A stretch of DNA of 64,000 nt from Saururus chinensis (lineage: Eukaryota; Streptophyta; Magnoliopsida; Piperales; Saururaceae). Shown in pieces: positions 48,408 through 61,575 of this stretch. The notes beneath the pieces were generated by a model. That model searched no databases. It saw nothing but the letters and a program-made list of their open reading frames with translations, and was not told the DNA's origin. Position numbers and translations under genes: made by a program. The stretch covers positions 10,720,501-10,784,500 of the forward strand of contig CP141146.1 in assembly GCA_035235625.1 (NCBI GenBank), written 5' to 3'. The number at the start of each line of letters is the position of its first letter. Position 1 is the first letter of the stretch.

Positions 48408-51400
48408 TGTAACGCCCGAGATTTTTCACACATTTTCCTCAAAATTCACAGAAAATTTTTGCAATATAACGTCTGTAAATCGGAGGAAAAATGACGAAAT
48501 CAAAACCTGATAAAACAGTTTATAATTTAAAACACTAAACATCCATTTTCCATCTAAATATTTTCATCACACGGTCAAACATCGTACGGCTAAAGCAAAT
48601 ATCATCAAGCGCTACTCGAAAACACACGTACGACTAAATTGCTATGATCATAGACTTTTAAATACAAATCACTCCCCAGGCATCCCTAAGTGCAAGTCCC
48701 ATAACAGTCCACAGACTAATCCAAATGAAAGTCCAGAATATAAACATCTTAACGTCTCGTCTCACCCAATACATTGGATCGTGGCACAAACAAACTCGTA
48801 GTGAGTCAAACATATACCTGAGTCAACGGGAATCAATCCACCGCTGAAATGAGCATCCATCACCAGGAGCTCTCCGCACAACTTGCAAAACCTCCCGTAC
48901 CACGGGGCTAAAAATGGTAGGGTGAGTATTTTCATACTCAGTAGGAAAATACCCAGTAGGGGAAATCCCAAACGGTGAACTCAATAAGTTCATAAAAACA
49001 TGCGTTCATGCAACTCAAACATGAAGCAGATAGGCATATCAATATCATGCTCATGCACATACAAACATATCAAATGCACCATCGTGCCAAAGTCATACCA
49101 AATGTACCATTGTGCCAAAAACATACTCAAAGCACCATCGTGCCAAAAACATACCATCAAACAAAACTTACACAAACACCCTTATCCAAGGTCTTACAAA
49201 CTTACTCGTACCATCGTACGCATACTCATACAACATATGCATACTTATACGACCTTACTCGTATAATCATATGCTCACTCATACGACCTTACTCGTACAT
49301 CTTACACTTACTCGTGCGACCTTACTCGCACATCTTACACTTACTCGTGCGACCTTACTCGCACATCTTACACTTACTCGTGCGACCTTACTCGCACATC
49401 TTACACTTACAGTCTTGCTCGGATTCATATGCTTACAGTCTTACTCTTACAATCATACTCATACTCTTACAGTCGTGCTCATACTCATACGGTCGTACTC
49501 ATACACATACTCTTACAGTCGTGCTCATACTCATAATCATACACATATCAACGACCACTGAAGCTCATTACAACTAATAAGCTTCAGCGTCGAAATGGAA
49601 AAGAATGCCACTAGGGCAACACCTTAACCTCCGGGGAGTGACTAGACGCCATGGACTTTTCCGAAGGTAAGGCACACCAGTGCTCATGGGGCACAGGATC
49701 AAACAGGTAAGAGTAGGTCTATGATACTACTTACCTGAGCGCGCAAACATACACCCACACATAAGGGGTCATACAATTGCCCACACATAAGGGGTCTTAT
49801 AGTGCCATAGAATCGCCCACCATAATGGGTCTTATAGTGCCATTGCCACTCTTGGGCAGAAAACATACAGTGCCACTTGGGCAGAAACATACAATGCCAC
49901 TCTTGGGCAGAATCATACAACGCTCTCAACAGAGCATCAAACGTCTGGGCTTATACAGCACACAGACCAAGTCAAAAACATACGTTGCTCTCAACAGAGC
50001 AAAAGACGTCTGGTGCTCTACACAGCACGCAGACAACATGCCGCAGGATAACCACCATGGTAAGACATGATAAATGCTTAGCCGATTCATTATCGGCTAG
50101 CTCAAACACGGAACTTAATCCGTCGAACCCTCAGGTCTCAAACTCACAACGCTATCATTAGCTGTGCTGATAATTCAAGTTTGAATTAAGTACATTATGC
50201 GGTACAATTATGCCACACAAACTCACAGTCCTCGACTGATCAAACCGAAGCTGAGCCTGATCGAAACCCTAGTTCGTCAGGGTAGCAGACTTCGCTTAAC
50301 CCGTCCATATCATGATCAAACTCATCGTACACCAAAATCTTACAGTCTTACGTACTCCGCCATCCCCTTATGGCCAAATCATCTTACACTAACATCATTA
50401 AATGAAGCTCCTCAGAGTCAACCCAGTTATCGCCCTCTTACTTATACCTCACTTATTAAACTTACTTTTCACTTCATAATTTGTACGTTATGCTTGTACA
50501 ATTATGCACACTCTTACTGCTTGACCACTCCCCCAAACATATGCTCTGATACAAGCCAAACAAACCGCTCCAAATCCTTGCCTGTCATACTCATATCCTC
50601 TGTCCTCCGTCATACGCTTACACATCCATATCCAAATCCATACGAAAGCTTTGTCACCTCTTACTGTCTATCGCCCATACCTCAGCCCGCATACACTTAC
50701 ACATATCCATAGCATCAACCAATAGCCATCATACATACGTATGTGTATCACACATACGTATAACATATACATATTGTCATACATACGTAACTTACGAACA
50801 TGCACGCTAGTCATCACTAGCACATGCACACACATTCATACATACTTCAACATGCACGCTAGTCATCACTAGCACATGCACACACATTCATACATACTTC
50901 AATATGCACGCTAGCCATCACTAGCACATACTCAATCAACGTACGAAACTTACCAACAAACACGCTAGCCATCACTAGCACATACATACATCCAACGTAC
51001 TTACAACCAACATGCATGTCATATGCATTTCCACATACCATACAATCGTGCTTACACGTACATCATGCAATCAGATTGTTACATAACATCCAAAGCATGG
51101 AATCATACAATCCTAGCATGCTACTACTCATTCAAAGCATGCTATCATGAATTTACGAGTTCAAAGCTCCCCTACCTCGTAATCATGACGTTCGATGGCG
51201 AGCACACGACGGTGGCAGCGTCGGCGGCGGAGTTGGCGGTCAAAACCGTTGCCTAGCTGAGAGAGCTGCTGTCCCGAGGATTTTAGGAAGCGCCGGAACT
51301 AGTCACGGCCAAATGGGGTGTCAGAATCAATGCGGCAAAACCCGCGATCCACGACGGCACACTAGGGGCGGCCGGGAGAAATGTCATGCCAACACAAGTG

Positions 51401-52868
51401 GCAGTGCGACCAGAAATCGAGGGTGTACTCACTGAAGATCGGCTGGTGGCTAAGACGTGCTCAACCGGCCACAAGACGTCAAAATCGGCCGTGGACAGCA
51501 CCCAACGGCGACGATTTCGGTCAACAAAGGCCCACATAAGTGCGGAGAGCGTGGGGCAACGCTCGAGGACAGATGAGAGGTGGAGGAGGGCTATGTGTCA
51601 ACTCCACTCGGTGGCAAAGCCAACCGATGGTCAGGCGGCACAAATATGGCGCCTAAACCCAAAAATGCACGCGTGACCACATGCACACGCGGCCAAATAG
51701 TGCCACTATAGGGGGAGATGGGTCGGACGGTGGCGACCCAAGGCCCACATAAGGCCAACAGGGCTAGGGCCAGGAAGTGGTGGCCGATCGAAATGGCGAC
51801 ATCGCCGATCGCCACCTACAACCAATACACGTGGTGCGGGCAGCTGTGCATTTCGCACAGTATAGGGCAAAGGCAAGCGGCCCATTCCGAGCGGAGGTGT
51901 AATTGGCCAAGTGGGACTGGCCCTCACTGTCACCGAGCCGGGGCGGAGCCCATGATGGCCAAATGGCCCACAACTAGCCGATGCTAGCGACCCGAGACGC
52001 ACCCAAAGCGTCTAATCGGGAGGAGCAAGGCAATAGGGGCAAGGCGGGGTCGGAAACGATAACCCCCTACCGACACTGGGTCGAGGTAGGCTGGACGGAG
52101 TCCTACCGGTAGCCGGACAACAACCGGAAACACACCGGCGTCCAAAAAATCTCACGAACAGTGAGATATAAAATGTAAACAAAAACCCGACCAAAAGGTC
52201 GGCAGCTCACAGCGGAGCGCAGAAAGCACGGCGGCGGCTCTAGCCAGTGCCTATGGGTTCCTAGCGGCCAACTAAACATAAGTCTAGTTGAGAGCGGTCG
52301 CAAACGACGTCAAAATCGCACACCCACAGTTCAAAAACGGGATTAAAGGAGAGAAAAACCCGAAAAAGGTTCGGTACCTCGTGTAAGAGCGAAGAGGCCA
52401 CGGCGGTGGTCATATCCGGTGTCTACGGACTCGTGGTGGTGAGGCAAAGCAGATCCTAATAAGAATCGCTGGAATTCGACGACGGAGGAGGGAGAACGGA
52501 GCGACCGAAAATGGGCTCGGGTTTCTCCCAAAAGTCACTAGACGTGAAAATCTTACTGACTTCGAAAGTTTATGAATGTCGGTTCTGAATCTGACGGAAG
52601 ATTTATATATAATCTTTTTAATTTTTACTTCTACGTCCCTAACACGCGTTCACCCATCGGTTACGCGTTGTAACTCCAAAATTCGCATCGTAAGCACGCA
52701 GTGAGGCCCACGGCCTGCGACTAAGCCCCACACCCGACTCTACGGGTATAAATACGGGGAAAAATATATAAATATGAATACGCCGAAGCATCACATTTTC
52801 CTTCCGAAAATGACCAGAAAAATAGCAGGAAAATCACAGAAAATCGTAGAAAATTCAGGGACATTACA
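48408..52868 (-). mobile_element. Solo LTR, family A copy 2 (4,461 bp)
   Basis: Starts TGTAACGCCCGAG and ends GGGACATTACA. Flanks are TGCCC and GGCCC, four of five TSD bases identical. It is collinear with copy 1 across its length, with the same minus-strand TATA (plus 52601-52611), GC-rich section and minisatellites. It has more units in the 37-bp array near 49290-49410 and fewer in the CTAGC array. Its own flanks differ from those of copy 1, so the two are separate insertions. Confidence 0.85.
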
Positions 52869-53149
52869 GGCCCTAAAAATACCTTTCAACTAAAAAGCTG
52901 GCTTGACTCGAGCCACGAGCTTTCAGGTTTTTTTTATATTATAATTTAAAACAAATTATCTTTTGGGTGGAGTCTCACTAATAGGCCTTTAGCTTTTTCG
53001 ATTGAGACCCTCATAGTAAAGGGATATAAATTTGGATGTTTTGCCCCTCTTAAATAGGTAACTTGCCCCTTAAAATTTTCTTATCTCAACAATGTGAGAC
53101 TATATCCTATAACAAAAAAATTAATTTCTTTATTTTGGGTCGGGCTAGC

Positions 53150-53690
53150 TGTAACATCCGAGAATTTTATAAATTCTCGAAGTCGACCACATGAAAAATA
53201 GGGCATTCAACCCCTTGACCTTCTCATAAGAATAACTTATTATTCAATGGTTGGAATTGGTGGTTGAGGCCTATATGGATAGAAACTAGACAAAAAGAGT
53301 GCAAATCAAAGTTTGGATAAGGGAGTTATGACTGTTCAAAGTTGAACATAACGCATAGGCCCCATTTACCCGAATTGGACGCGCAAATTGTCTGTTTAAG
53401 TCATGTGCGGGCCCGATTAATTATATTGATAGAAATTAATAAAAAAAAGCCCAAGTAGCCTATTTGGCCCAACTTTTAAATGGATTAAGAACCCTAATCC
53501 TCATGTTTATAAATAGATATTTAGGGCTTTTTGAGAGAATTTTTTTGCCCTAAGGAATGAGAGAGGGAGCTGTTGGAGAAGATGGAATTATCCGATGACC
53601 GGAATATGACCAATGGTGGATAAAAGAAGGACAAAGCGTAGAGAGGTGCTCGATATAGGTACGAGGCCTAACCAAACTAGATGCCAAAGA
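53150..53690 (+). mobile_element. Truncated LTR 5' part
   Basis: Starts TGTAACATCCGAG, with a TATAAATA box near 53503 about 355 bp in, as in U3 regions of the other LTRs. The similarity to an LTR ends near 53690 in a Stowaway-like end (TACTCCCTCTATATG). No 3' end is visible. Confidence 0.5.
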
Positions 53691-53849
53691 ACATACTCCC
53701 TCTATATGTTTTTTAAAAACAAATGAAGCTATTTATTTTAGGACAAATAGAGCATTTTAGATAATATACAGTTTCTTTTGATGTTAAAGATAATATTTCC
53801 TCCGTCATGTGTCCTATTTAGTTTTTTATTTTGAAAAAACAAATAGGAT

Positions 53850-53853
<4 letters not shown>

Positions 53854-53928
<75 letters not shown>
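53854..53928. repeat. (AT)n microsatellite
   Basis: About 37 AT units directly followed by GTGTGTGTGAGAGAGAC. It sits where the related Stowaway copy at 61012-61082 reads ACTTAATATAGG, so it may have grown from the MITE's right end. Confidence 0.95.
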
Positions 53929-53930
<2 letters not shown>

Positions 53931-55883
53931 GTGTGTGTGAGAGAGACAGAATGCTCCTCGGCCCCCACCATAGGTTTTCTAAGTAATCTTTAAAATGTCA
54001 TTTTTAACACAATTATTATCTTTAGTTGTAATCTTATATTGACATTAAGGGGAGGTTCTATGATTGCCCCCAATTTCCCTTTCTCACAATTTTCTAATGT
54101 ACATCCTTAATATACTAATACCCTTTTTGGTGGGCAATTCTATCAATTTGTTTCAGTTAACAATACAGTGCTTAGACAACCACTAAGGGAGGGAAGCACA
54201 TTAATGTAATTACCACGGGCGACAGTGCGTAAGGTGTATGTTTACTGTCAATCTTAAATATCAAGGGCTCTCATCTTTAGCTTATAATCTTCTTGTTGTC
54301 AATGGGGGCAGGAAAGTGTTTCTTTAGGGGAGGGAAGAATTTTTAATACTCCTCACTCACCATGAGCCTAGCATAAGGAACACATGAGGGCCGATTATTC
54401 ATGAGATTGATAATGCTAGCATGTACACCTTTGATTTTAAACATGATTGATCCCTATACTGCGAAAAAGACTTCCTTTCAAGATTGCCTTGCCTTTATGT
54501 TTATGAAAGTACGCTCTACTGGCCTTCCTTCCCCTAACCCCAGGAAAATAAGAGACTCGGAAGGGGTCCATGTAGCTATTGTGCTCGCCCACTGAGCAAC
54601 AAGTTTGGCATTTACTAAAAAAGATAGAATCCACTTCAAATAACCACCCTTCTTTAACAGCTTGTTCTATTACATTCCTTATGTTGGGCTCATGATGCGC
54701 AAGGAACATAAAAAACTCTTCCCTAGTAGAGGTACTCACTTCATATCTATGCCATCAACTAGCCATTAAGCTTCGAGTCAAGGTCACTTGTGGAAGGAGT
54801 TATTACTTATCAGACAACAACATTAGCTTTAAAGATCTTGCAGTCTTGCCTACATTGTTTGATCCCTTAAAAAAATGGAATAGTTCAAACGCGCCCATCT
54901 TGTGGCCTGATTTGCCCTGGGCTCATCAATGGGACTATAAAAATTATTTCATGTTATAACATATCATACTTTGTTATAGGGTGTTTTGGAATCGTTGTCA
55001 AAGTTTTGCTAAACATAAGTCTCAAAGGATCGATGACACATGCCCTAGTACAAGCTAGCTATTCTCTAAGACACTGATCTAATGTGCACTAATATATATG
55101 TCATCAATTTAGTAAAATTAATTACTGGTGAAATTTCACCTGTCACTCCGTGAGTGAAACTTCACCATTGGATTTACAATAGACAAGGTCCCACTTTTAT
55201 ATATGACTAAGCTAAAGTGTAAACCTAAGGCAAAAATGATAAGAAATATGCAAGACAACATTAGATGCAAATCTTTTTAAGGCCTTTATAAGAAGCTTCC
55301 TAAATAAAAGTAGAGAACTTTTTACAATATCCACTATTACAGATGAGAAAGATAACATGAATTAAAATAAATAATATTTAAATAAACCTATTAAAATAGG
55401 CCAAAGGGAGTATCTTTTATATAGAATAGTTTTTCCTATCCTCACTAACAATGAGCTCAATGTAAATTACGTATGGGAGCAGTTCATTTACATATGACAA
55501 CGGTTCATCTACGAGATCAACGACTCACATCCTCCTCATTAACAACCAACTTAGTATAAGCTGTATATAGGAGCCCTTGAATTTTAAAATCAACGATATA
55601 CACATTAGAGCACATTAGCGTCAATGTTTATTAGCACGTGCACCATTAATCTTAGGAATGATGGGCTCCCGTTCGCAACTTAAGTGATGCTCGTCGTCGA
55701 ACATAAAAAAACACGCACCTTATCTCCCTATGTCCTTTATTTAATTTTTTAAAAATTCTCCTCCATTTGGATAAGCGGGCATACGGGGGCTATCCAGAAC
55801 AATCAGGAAAGGTTCCCAAAATGGATGACGCATAAAATTATATCATTGACACTGGAACCTTCGTCCATTCTATATTTACACCT

Positions 55884-56027
55884 CCACGTCATGGACTGCC
55901 TAGTCACCACTCTTCAAGGGACTAAAGCGGCAGCCAGGTGTGCACCAACTAAGGCAAAATAACGTGTCTATATGCCAACTCACCACCGCGTCCTTCCCCA
56001 ATTAGGAATGCGTCCCGGCCTATATAT
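55884..56027 (+). promoter_or_regulatory. Promoter elements of DREB1 gene 3
   Basis: CCACGTCAT (55884-55892; ACGTGG core on the other strand), CCGCGT (55986-55991) and TATATAT (56021-56027), about 118 nt before the ATG. The same classes of motif occur at genes 1 and 2. The first is also kept in the orphan flank U2 at about 42806. Confidence 0.55.
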
Positions 56028-56144
56028 TCAGTCGCATCTCTTATAACTTCCACAGAACACAAACCGCCACGCTCTTCTTCGCTGTCTCCCTTCCACGCAG
56101 TCTTTTAGCCAATCCTTTTCTAACTTACACCTTCTCTACTGGAC

Positions 56145-56801
56145 ATGGACACTCTCAGCTGGGACTTAGAGTACTGCCCGTCTCGGGCCGAAGCCACATC
56201 GCCCTCCACCTCCTCCTCCTCCGAGGAAGTGCTCTTCTACACCAAGCTGGCTTCCAACTGCCCTAAGAAGCGCTCCGGCCGGAAGAAGTTTCGCGAGACC
56301 CGTCATCCTGTGTACCGTGGCGTGCGGCGCCGCAACGGCTGCAAGTGGGTCTGCGAAGTCCGGGAGCCAAACAGGAAGACCCGGATATGGCTCGGCACCT
56401 ACCCGACTGCGGAGATGGCGGCGCGAGCCCACGACGTTGCCGCCATGGCCCTCCGGGGGAGGTCGGCTTGTCTGAACTTCGCCGACTCTGCTTGGCTGCT
56501 GCCCATCCCGGATACGGGTGAGGCGGAGGACATTCGAAGGGCCGCGGCTGAGGCGGCGGAGATGTTTCGTCCCGCAACACAAGAGGAGGAGAGCGAGGCA
56601 GAGGACTCAATTGCGCCGAAGGTATTAAAGGGGGAAGAGGCGGCAACTGGGTTCTTCTTTGAAGTGGAGGAGGCGCTCGGCATGCCGGCACTGCTGGAGG
56701 ACTTGGCGGAGGCCCTGCTGCTGCCACCGCCGTCAAGCTCCCACTGGGACGACGCCATGGACTTCAATACTGACATGGCATTCTGGAGTCAATTTAATTG
56801 A
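56145..56801 (+). CDS. DREB1: DREB1/CBF-type AP2/ERF transcription factor 3, canonical (218 aa)
   Basis: Intronless, starting [12 protein letters not shown]. The CBF signature [16 protein letters not shown] is at 40-55, followed by the AP2 domain (56-113) with canonical YRGVR (R58, R61), WVCEVREP (V69, E74: DREB type) and WLGTY. The second signature is DSAWLLP (114-120). The C-terminus is acidic and ends FWSQFN, a weak form of the LWSY tip. Expected role: nuclear activator binding DRE/CRT elements, induced by cold. It is about as distant from genes 1 and 2 as separate CBF lineages are, and opposite in strand. It lies in tandem unit T1; the equivalent gene in the next unit is deleted. The frames antisense to it are shadows. 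Confidence 0.93.
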   Translation: MDTLSWDLEYCPSRAEATSPSTSSSSEEVLFYTKLASNCPKKRSGRKKFRETRHPVYRGVRRRNGCKWVCEVREPNRKTRIWLGTYPTAEMAARAHDVAAMALRGRSACLNFADSAWLLPIPDTGEAEDIRRAAAEAAEMFRPATQEEESEAEDSIAPKVLKGEEAATGFFFEVEEALGMPALLEDLAEALLLPPPSSSHWDDAMDFNTDMAFWSQFN

Positions 56802-57099
56802 TTATTTTTGCTGACATGGGAGCGGTTTTAGTTACTAACACTATAGCACAGGCCAATAGATAAATGAAAATCATTGAACGATTTAATTCATTTAGTGAAC
56901 ATTTTTTCATCTTCTTCTGCCTGGATTGCACTAAATTGCGATCCTTCGAACTGGCTTTGAATATATACTTCCCTAAAAATTGTCCAGAATAGCCTATTTT
57001 AGTTGAATTAACGCAAAGAAGACCAGGGAAGAGCGGATGGTTACTTGTTATATAAAAAATGAAGTTATGGAAATGAATGAGAAAGGTCCGCCTTGCCAA

Positions 57100-58090
57100 A
57101 CAGAAACAGCAACGAGATCAGCAAGGACCAGATGAAAGTAAGCAACGATGATTATATGGTGAAAGCTAACATCTGATGCTAAGCAACCTTCTGCATAGTG
57201 TTATTATACAGTTTACACAGTGGGAAAGGCAGCAGGTTTTTTTGGGGGAGTTAACTGATGCAAGGTCGAAAGAACTTTTTTAATGAAACGCTATTATTGC
57301 CACTCAGAAATGTCACTATTTGAAAGATTCATTAAGCAAAACATAGAGAGAAATGTCTAATTTCCCCTATATAATTAAAATTTTAGTTATATTTTGAGTT
57401 TCTTAATTATCCTAACCTCCCCCAATCATTATCTTATCACCCCTTATAAATAGGCTGAAGTGAGATATTTTATAGAATTGGCATGGGGCGAATGGGTAAC
57501 GGTGAAGGGAGATATTTCGGCTGGCCTTAGCCGTGTTTGCAAAGCAATGGCTTTATGGAATATCCTACTTTTAGCCAACTTATCTTCTTAACATAGTGGG
57601 TGTCATACTCCTAATCCTAACTTTATAAGGGGAAAAGGAACCCAATCATTAAAGTACAGACATTCAAATTTTATAAGTAAATAAAAAATAAATGAGCCTC
57701 TTTTATATAAGCTCAGCACAAGCTTACGCATTATGTGTAAAATCTATTTTAATCTAATGATACACATAATTTAAGGGCAAATTAGTTTCTTCCACCATGC
57801 CTTATTAGATTTTGATCCGACGACCCATGATGCACTGATGTACATGAGCCTAGGCTCATATAAATTTTTTCTAAAATAAATTATCAACCAATATAATCTA
57901 ATTTTTATGAAACTAAGTGAGGGTTCTTGATATTAATAAAAGCAAATGCACAAAATTCATGTATGACCATAGAAAATTAAGTTGTGAGACTCTACAAAAA
58001 CTTCTATCAATTTTTTTACAAATTAAACTTATTGTGACCCATCCAAAAGTTTTTAACAAATGTTTATAATTTTATGATTTTTCCCTTTAA
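57100..58090. other. Gene-free 3' flank of DREB1 gene 3
   Basis: No ORF of interest. The part up to about 57447 is repeated at 62284-62660. The part near 57720-57870 shares the ATGAGCCTAGGCTCATATAA-type phrase with 27470-27500 and 48300-48320 in the other DREB blocks. Confidence 0.5.
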
Positions 58091-58098
58091 ATATTTTA

Positions 58099-58203
58099 TT
58101 CTATATGTCTTACATTAATAGCTTTATTTAATTTTTTAAAATAAATTAATTTTAGTTTATTTTAAAAAACTAAATGGCCTACTAATTTGGGACGTAGGGG
58201 GTA
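58099..58203. mobile_element. Stowaway-like MITE
   Basis: About 105 bp with inverted ends (TGTCTTACATTAATAGC and, reversed, CGTCCCAAATTAGTAGGCC) around an A/T hairpin. The TA-flanked ends are eroded. Confidence 0.5.
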
Positions 58204-60535
58204 TAATTTAACACCCCTTGACAATGTAATAAAATGTAGGAGCACAGTTAAATGGTTTGAATAAGAAAGAAAAAGAAGGAAAAATGAGCTAATTTTTTTC
58301 CATAAAATAGAGGAGCATTATTTTGTGCTTGCATGCCCTAAGTCTATCCACCAGATTTAGATTAAAAATATTTTTGTGACCACTTATCATCATGACCAAT
58401 TGATATGTGGATGAGGAAACCTTGGGAACTATTGGATCCGGTCCTAAGTTTCTCTCTCACTGCTTCCTTTATGAATTGACAGCCTCCAATTGTTCATCAT
58501 CAAGCCACAAAAATTCATTTAGATGAGTGTCCCATTCAATTCAAGGAAAGGTGAGTATGGCATCCCTTTTAATGGGCCATTGATAAAAGTCCAATAGCAT
58601 GTTATCTAGCATCCACAAAAATTCACTAGCACACGCACATATTAACATTTTCCCTCAAAAGTCAAAAGATCATGTACAGATTTTTTAGAAATTGGGGATA
58701 TCACAAGAAAAATCAATAAATATGTAAATGAAAAGGCAAAATGAGCAAAAGACTCCAAACATTAAAAATACCAAGTAAATAGCCAACTGGTGGGGCCTAT
58801 GGGCCATGGTCTCGCCATAATTCTCTCCCATATTTTTATGTGGTCCTTTAAACTTAGAAGAAATTATCAAGTATTCAGGTAATTAAGTACAATTCCAAAG
58901 TTAATCTTGCTTTACATTAGTCTGTAAAGTGAGAGTAAGGAGCTCTTTGACAACCCCTTTGAAAATGAAAAGAAAGGGAATTTCTCCGCTCATGTAACAT
59001 GTTATATTGACCGGGGAAATTCTTTATCTTTCACAGTGGTTACTAAACAACCCCTAAACCACATGTGGCAAGCACCAAACAAATTTCTTGACATTTCAAA
59101 ATTTATAAGCATGGTGGTCCCCAAAAGTGGTGGCCCCACAACCGACTTTATGGAAATGGAGCTATGCTTGGTCCACTGCACCAGGTCAAGCCGTCCAAGT
59201 ACTCTCAAGTTTCGACCGGACCGGCTCAGCTCCTCCTCCATGGGATACATAACAATGTGATGCGGCGTGAAGCTGCAAAGACAAACATGAAAAGGAATAA
59301 AACATCACTTTCACTTGCTCCCTTCCTTCCTTCCAGCTCTTTGCCTCTCAGCTGGGACTCCCCACCCTTCCTTCCCTTTATCCGTATCCCAACCGTGTGG
59401 CCAGCCGCAAGACAATGATATAAAAACCTTTTCAAAGCAAACTACAAAAGAGGTAAGTAGAGGTGGACTTGCTTCCTTCCAAACCATCAATGGAAGAAGA
59501 CGGAGTCCGTGTTGGGCTTTTGATTCCCAACTTAAGGATAAGGTGGGACCCTCTGTTAGGATAGATTACCAAAAACCTTAATAAGCAAGTAATGGAATCG
59601 GGATTGCCCCTGATTATCATGTGTCCAGGTTCATAAGTCAAAGAACTAGTCTTCCAGTTAGAAAGCTTGGCAGAGGCCAAGACACGTTTGGATTGACATA
59701 ACACAACTTTTTTAATTAGTACAAACGTGGTCATAAACTATAAACAAATAGTAGGCAGGATAATATACGGGAGAGTGCTGCCTCTGATCATAAACTTGAT
59801 AAATGCCTCAAGTCTCTGATCACAGGTGTTAATCTCTGATTAATTTCCTAAGCAGGTGAGCTTATTACACGATTATTGTGCATGAACTTTATTGTAACAT
59901 GCTTATCGTAGGCCATCGGTTGGTACTTTTTTGAAGATTCCGTTACTTGGGTATTTTGGGTCAGCAACTTCAATGAAGGAGGGAGGGAGGGGCAGTTTAG
60001 AGATTACCTATTTTTTTGTAACCTAGTTTTTACTGTTTATTTAAATAGACTTACTTTCAATTGTGACATGAAAGGGCCAGGCTACTCTCTACACTTATAA
60101 ACCTTTGTCCACCTCTAGCAAAAAAACACATACGGGAGTTTATCTATATCAACTTTGGCCCAATCTACTCCTATGTGTCGCCTCTTCTTCCACCTATTTT
60201 GTAACCTAGCTTTTACTATTTATTTAAATAAGCTTACTTTGTGACATAAAATGATGAGGCTACTCTATACACTTATAAACCTTTATCAACCTCTAAGTAG
60301 GAAACACAAATGGGAGTTTATCCATATCCATAGTCACAGGATAAACTTTAATTTAGCTCAATCTCCTCCTATGTGTTGCCTCTACCTCCCTGCTAACACC
60401 CTCCTCTGTCGCCATCTCTATTGCTACACAGCTTTAAAAGGAAGGTGTCCGCAGTCTCTATTGCACTCCTCATCCTCTTCTTAAACCATGCTGCTACACT
60501 TTATCTTCATGATTACATAAATATAAAAGGAAAAA

Positions 60536-60719
60536 GTTTATATGAGCCCGGGTTCATATATGCCTACATGAGCCCGGGCTTTATGGACCGTCGGATTTAC
60601 ATCTGACGGCCCATAATACTCATGGGCATTTAAACTCATGAGTATTATGGGCTGCCGGATGTAAATGCCTATAGAGCTCGGGCTCACGTAGGTGTATATG
60701 AGCCCGGGCTTATATAAAC
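60536..60719. mobile_element. Foldback element, arms about 85 bp
   Basis: GTTTATATGAGCCCGGG at the left is matched by CCCGGGCTTATATAAAC at the right. Inside, CGTCGGATTTACATC and CCCATAATACTCATG pair with GATGTAAATGCC and CATGAGTATTATGGG. The tandem unit T2 lacks it at the corresponding place near 63695. It has no coding content. Confidence 0.8.
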
Positions 60720-61011
60720 GAGACTCAATATAAAAAGTGGTATCTTACAAAAGTGGGGTGACTTAAGGGCCTAACTTAATAGGCAAAACTTAGCTCATAT
60801 ATTTTAACTTAATTTCCATCTTCAAAGAGGTGTAAGACTATTTATTCTCTATTTAACCAATTTACATGTGAGATTCTCATTTACATAAAAGTGGGTTTGG
60901 GCTCTTAATACCCAACAAACCTATTTACATAGGCTTCTCATAAAATAAGCTTAGCTCATATTTAACCTACTTTTCAACATTGGTTTCTTGTGCTATTAAA
61001 GATATATAATA

Positions 61012-61082
61012 TTTCCTTTGTCTCTTATTTGGTTTTTTATTTTGAAAAATTAAATAAGACACTTAATATAGGACGGAGGAAG
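61012..61082. mobile_element. Stowaway MITE, 71 bp, TA-flanked
   Basis: TTTCCTTTGTCTC..GGTTTTTTATTTTGAAAAA forms an almost perfect hairpin with the right end ..GGACGGAGGAAG. TA lies on both sides (61010-61011 and 61083-61084). Confidence 0.8.
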
Positions 61083-61399
61083 TAATTTGGAATGGTCCTC
61101 AGTCCCATGTTGGTTTTTTAAGATCTTTTAAATGCCATTTTTAACACAATTATTACCTTAAGTTTACATTTTTAATCTCACATTGACATTAAAGTGTTAG
61201 TTCTATGATTATCCCCATAAGTCCCTTTTCACATTTTCTACTATACATCCTTAATATGCTAATGTCCTCTTTGTTGTGTAATTTTATCAATTTGTTCCAA
61301 TGACAGTGACAATCAATAATTGTGCTTAGCCTCCACCACTAGAGGAGGTAGTCACTTCATATTTATTACATCAGATAGCCCTTAAGGTTTCTATTAAAT

Positions 61400-61575
61400 A
61401 TTTTTCATGCTCTTCATTGGCAATGAGCCTAAGCATAAGTCACACACGGGAGCCTTTAATATTTAAGATCGATGATACATGTCACTCTAACGTGTGCTAA
61501 CACATGTATTATTAATTTCATATATGAAAGGCTCCTATGTGGAATTTATGTTAGGCTCATTGTCAATTGGGAGCA
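61400..61575. mobile_element. MITE with long inverted ends (local family)
   Basis: TGCTCTTCATTGGCAATGAG and CCTAAGCATAAGTC.. on the left are inverted as ..ATTTATGTTAGGC and TCATTGTCAATTGGGAGCA on the right, about 55-bp arms around an A/T core. It is the clearest copy of the family seen at 29880, 42170, 42395, 54240 and 55430. Confidence 0.65.

Larger units (their letters stand above)
53797..61008 (+). repeat. Tandem segmental unit T1 (carries DREB1 gene 3)
   Basis: It aligns in order with 61009-63970. Examples: ATTTTTAACACAATTATTA (54000 and 61138), AAAGTCCCACTTTTAT-type (55186 and 61946), CTAAATTGCGATC (56931 and 62284), TTCCTAAGCAGGTGAG (59846 and 63117) and TTTATCAACCTCTA (60282 and 63450). 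The unit is about 7.2 kb. Its first bases are a Stowaway-like end. Confidence 0.75.

Noticed and set aside
33221..52868. One 19.6 kb LTR retrotransposon with the 4.4 kb repeats as its two LTRs
   Set aside because: Each repeat has its own flanking duplication (GTTTG/GTTTG; TGCCC/GGCCC), the outer flanks do not match, and the interior is DREB1 locus DNA without gag/pol.
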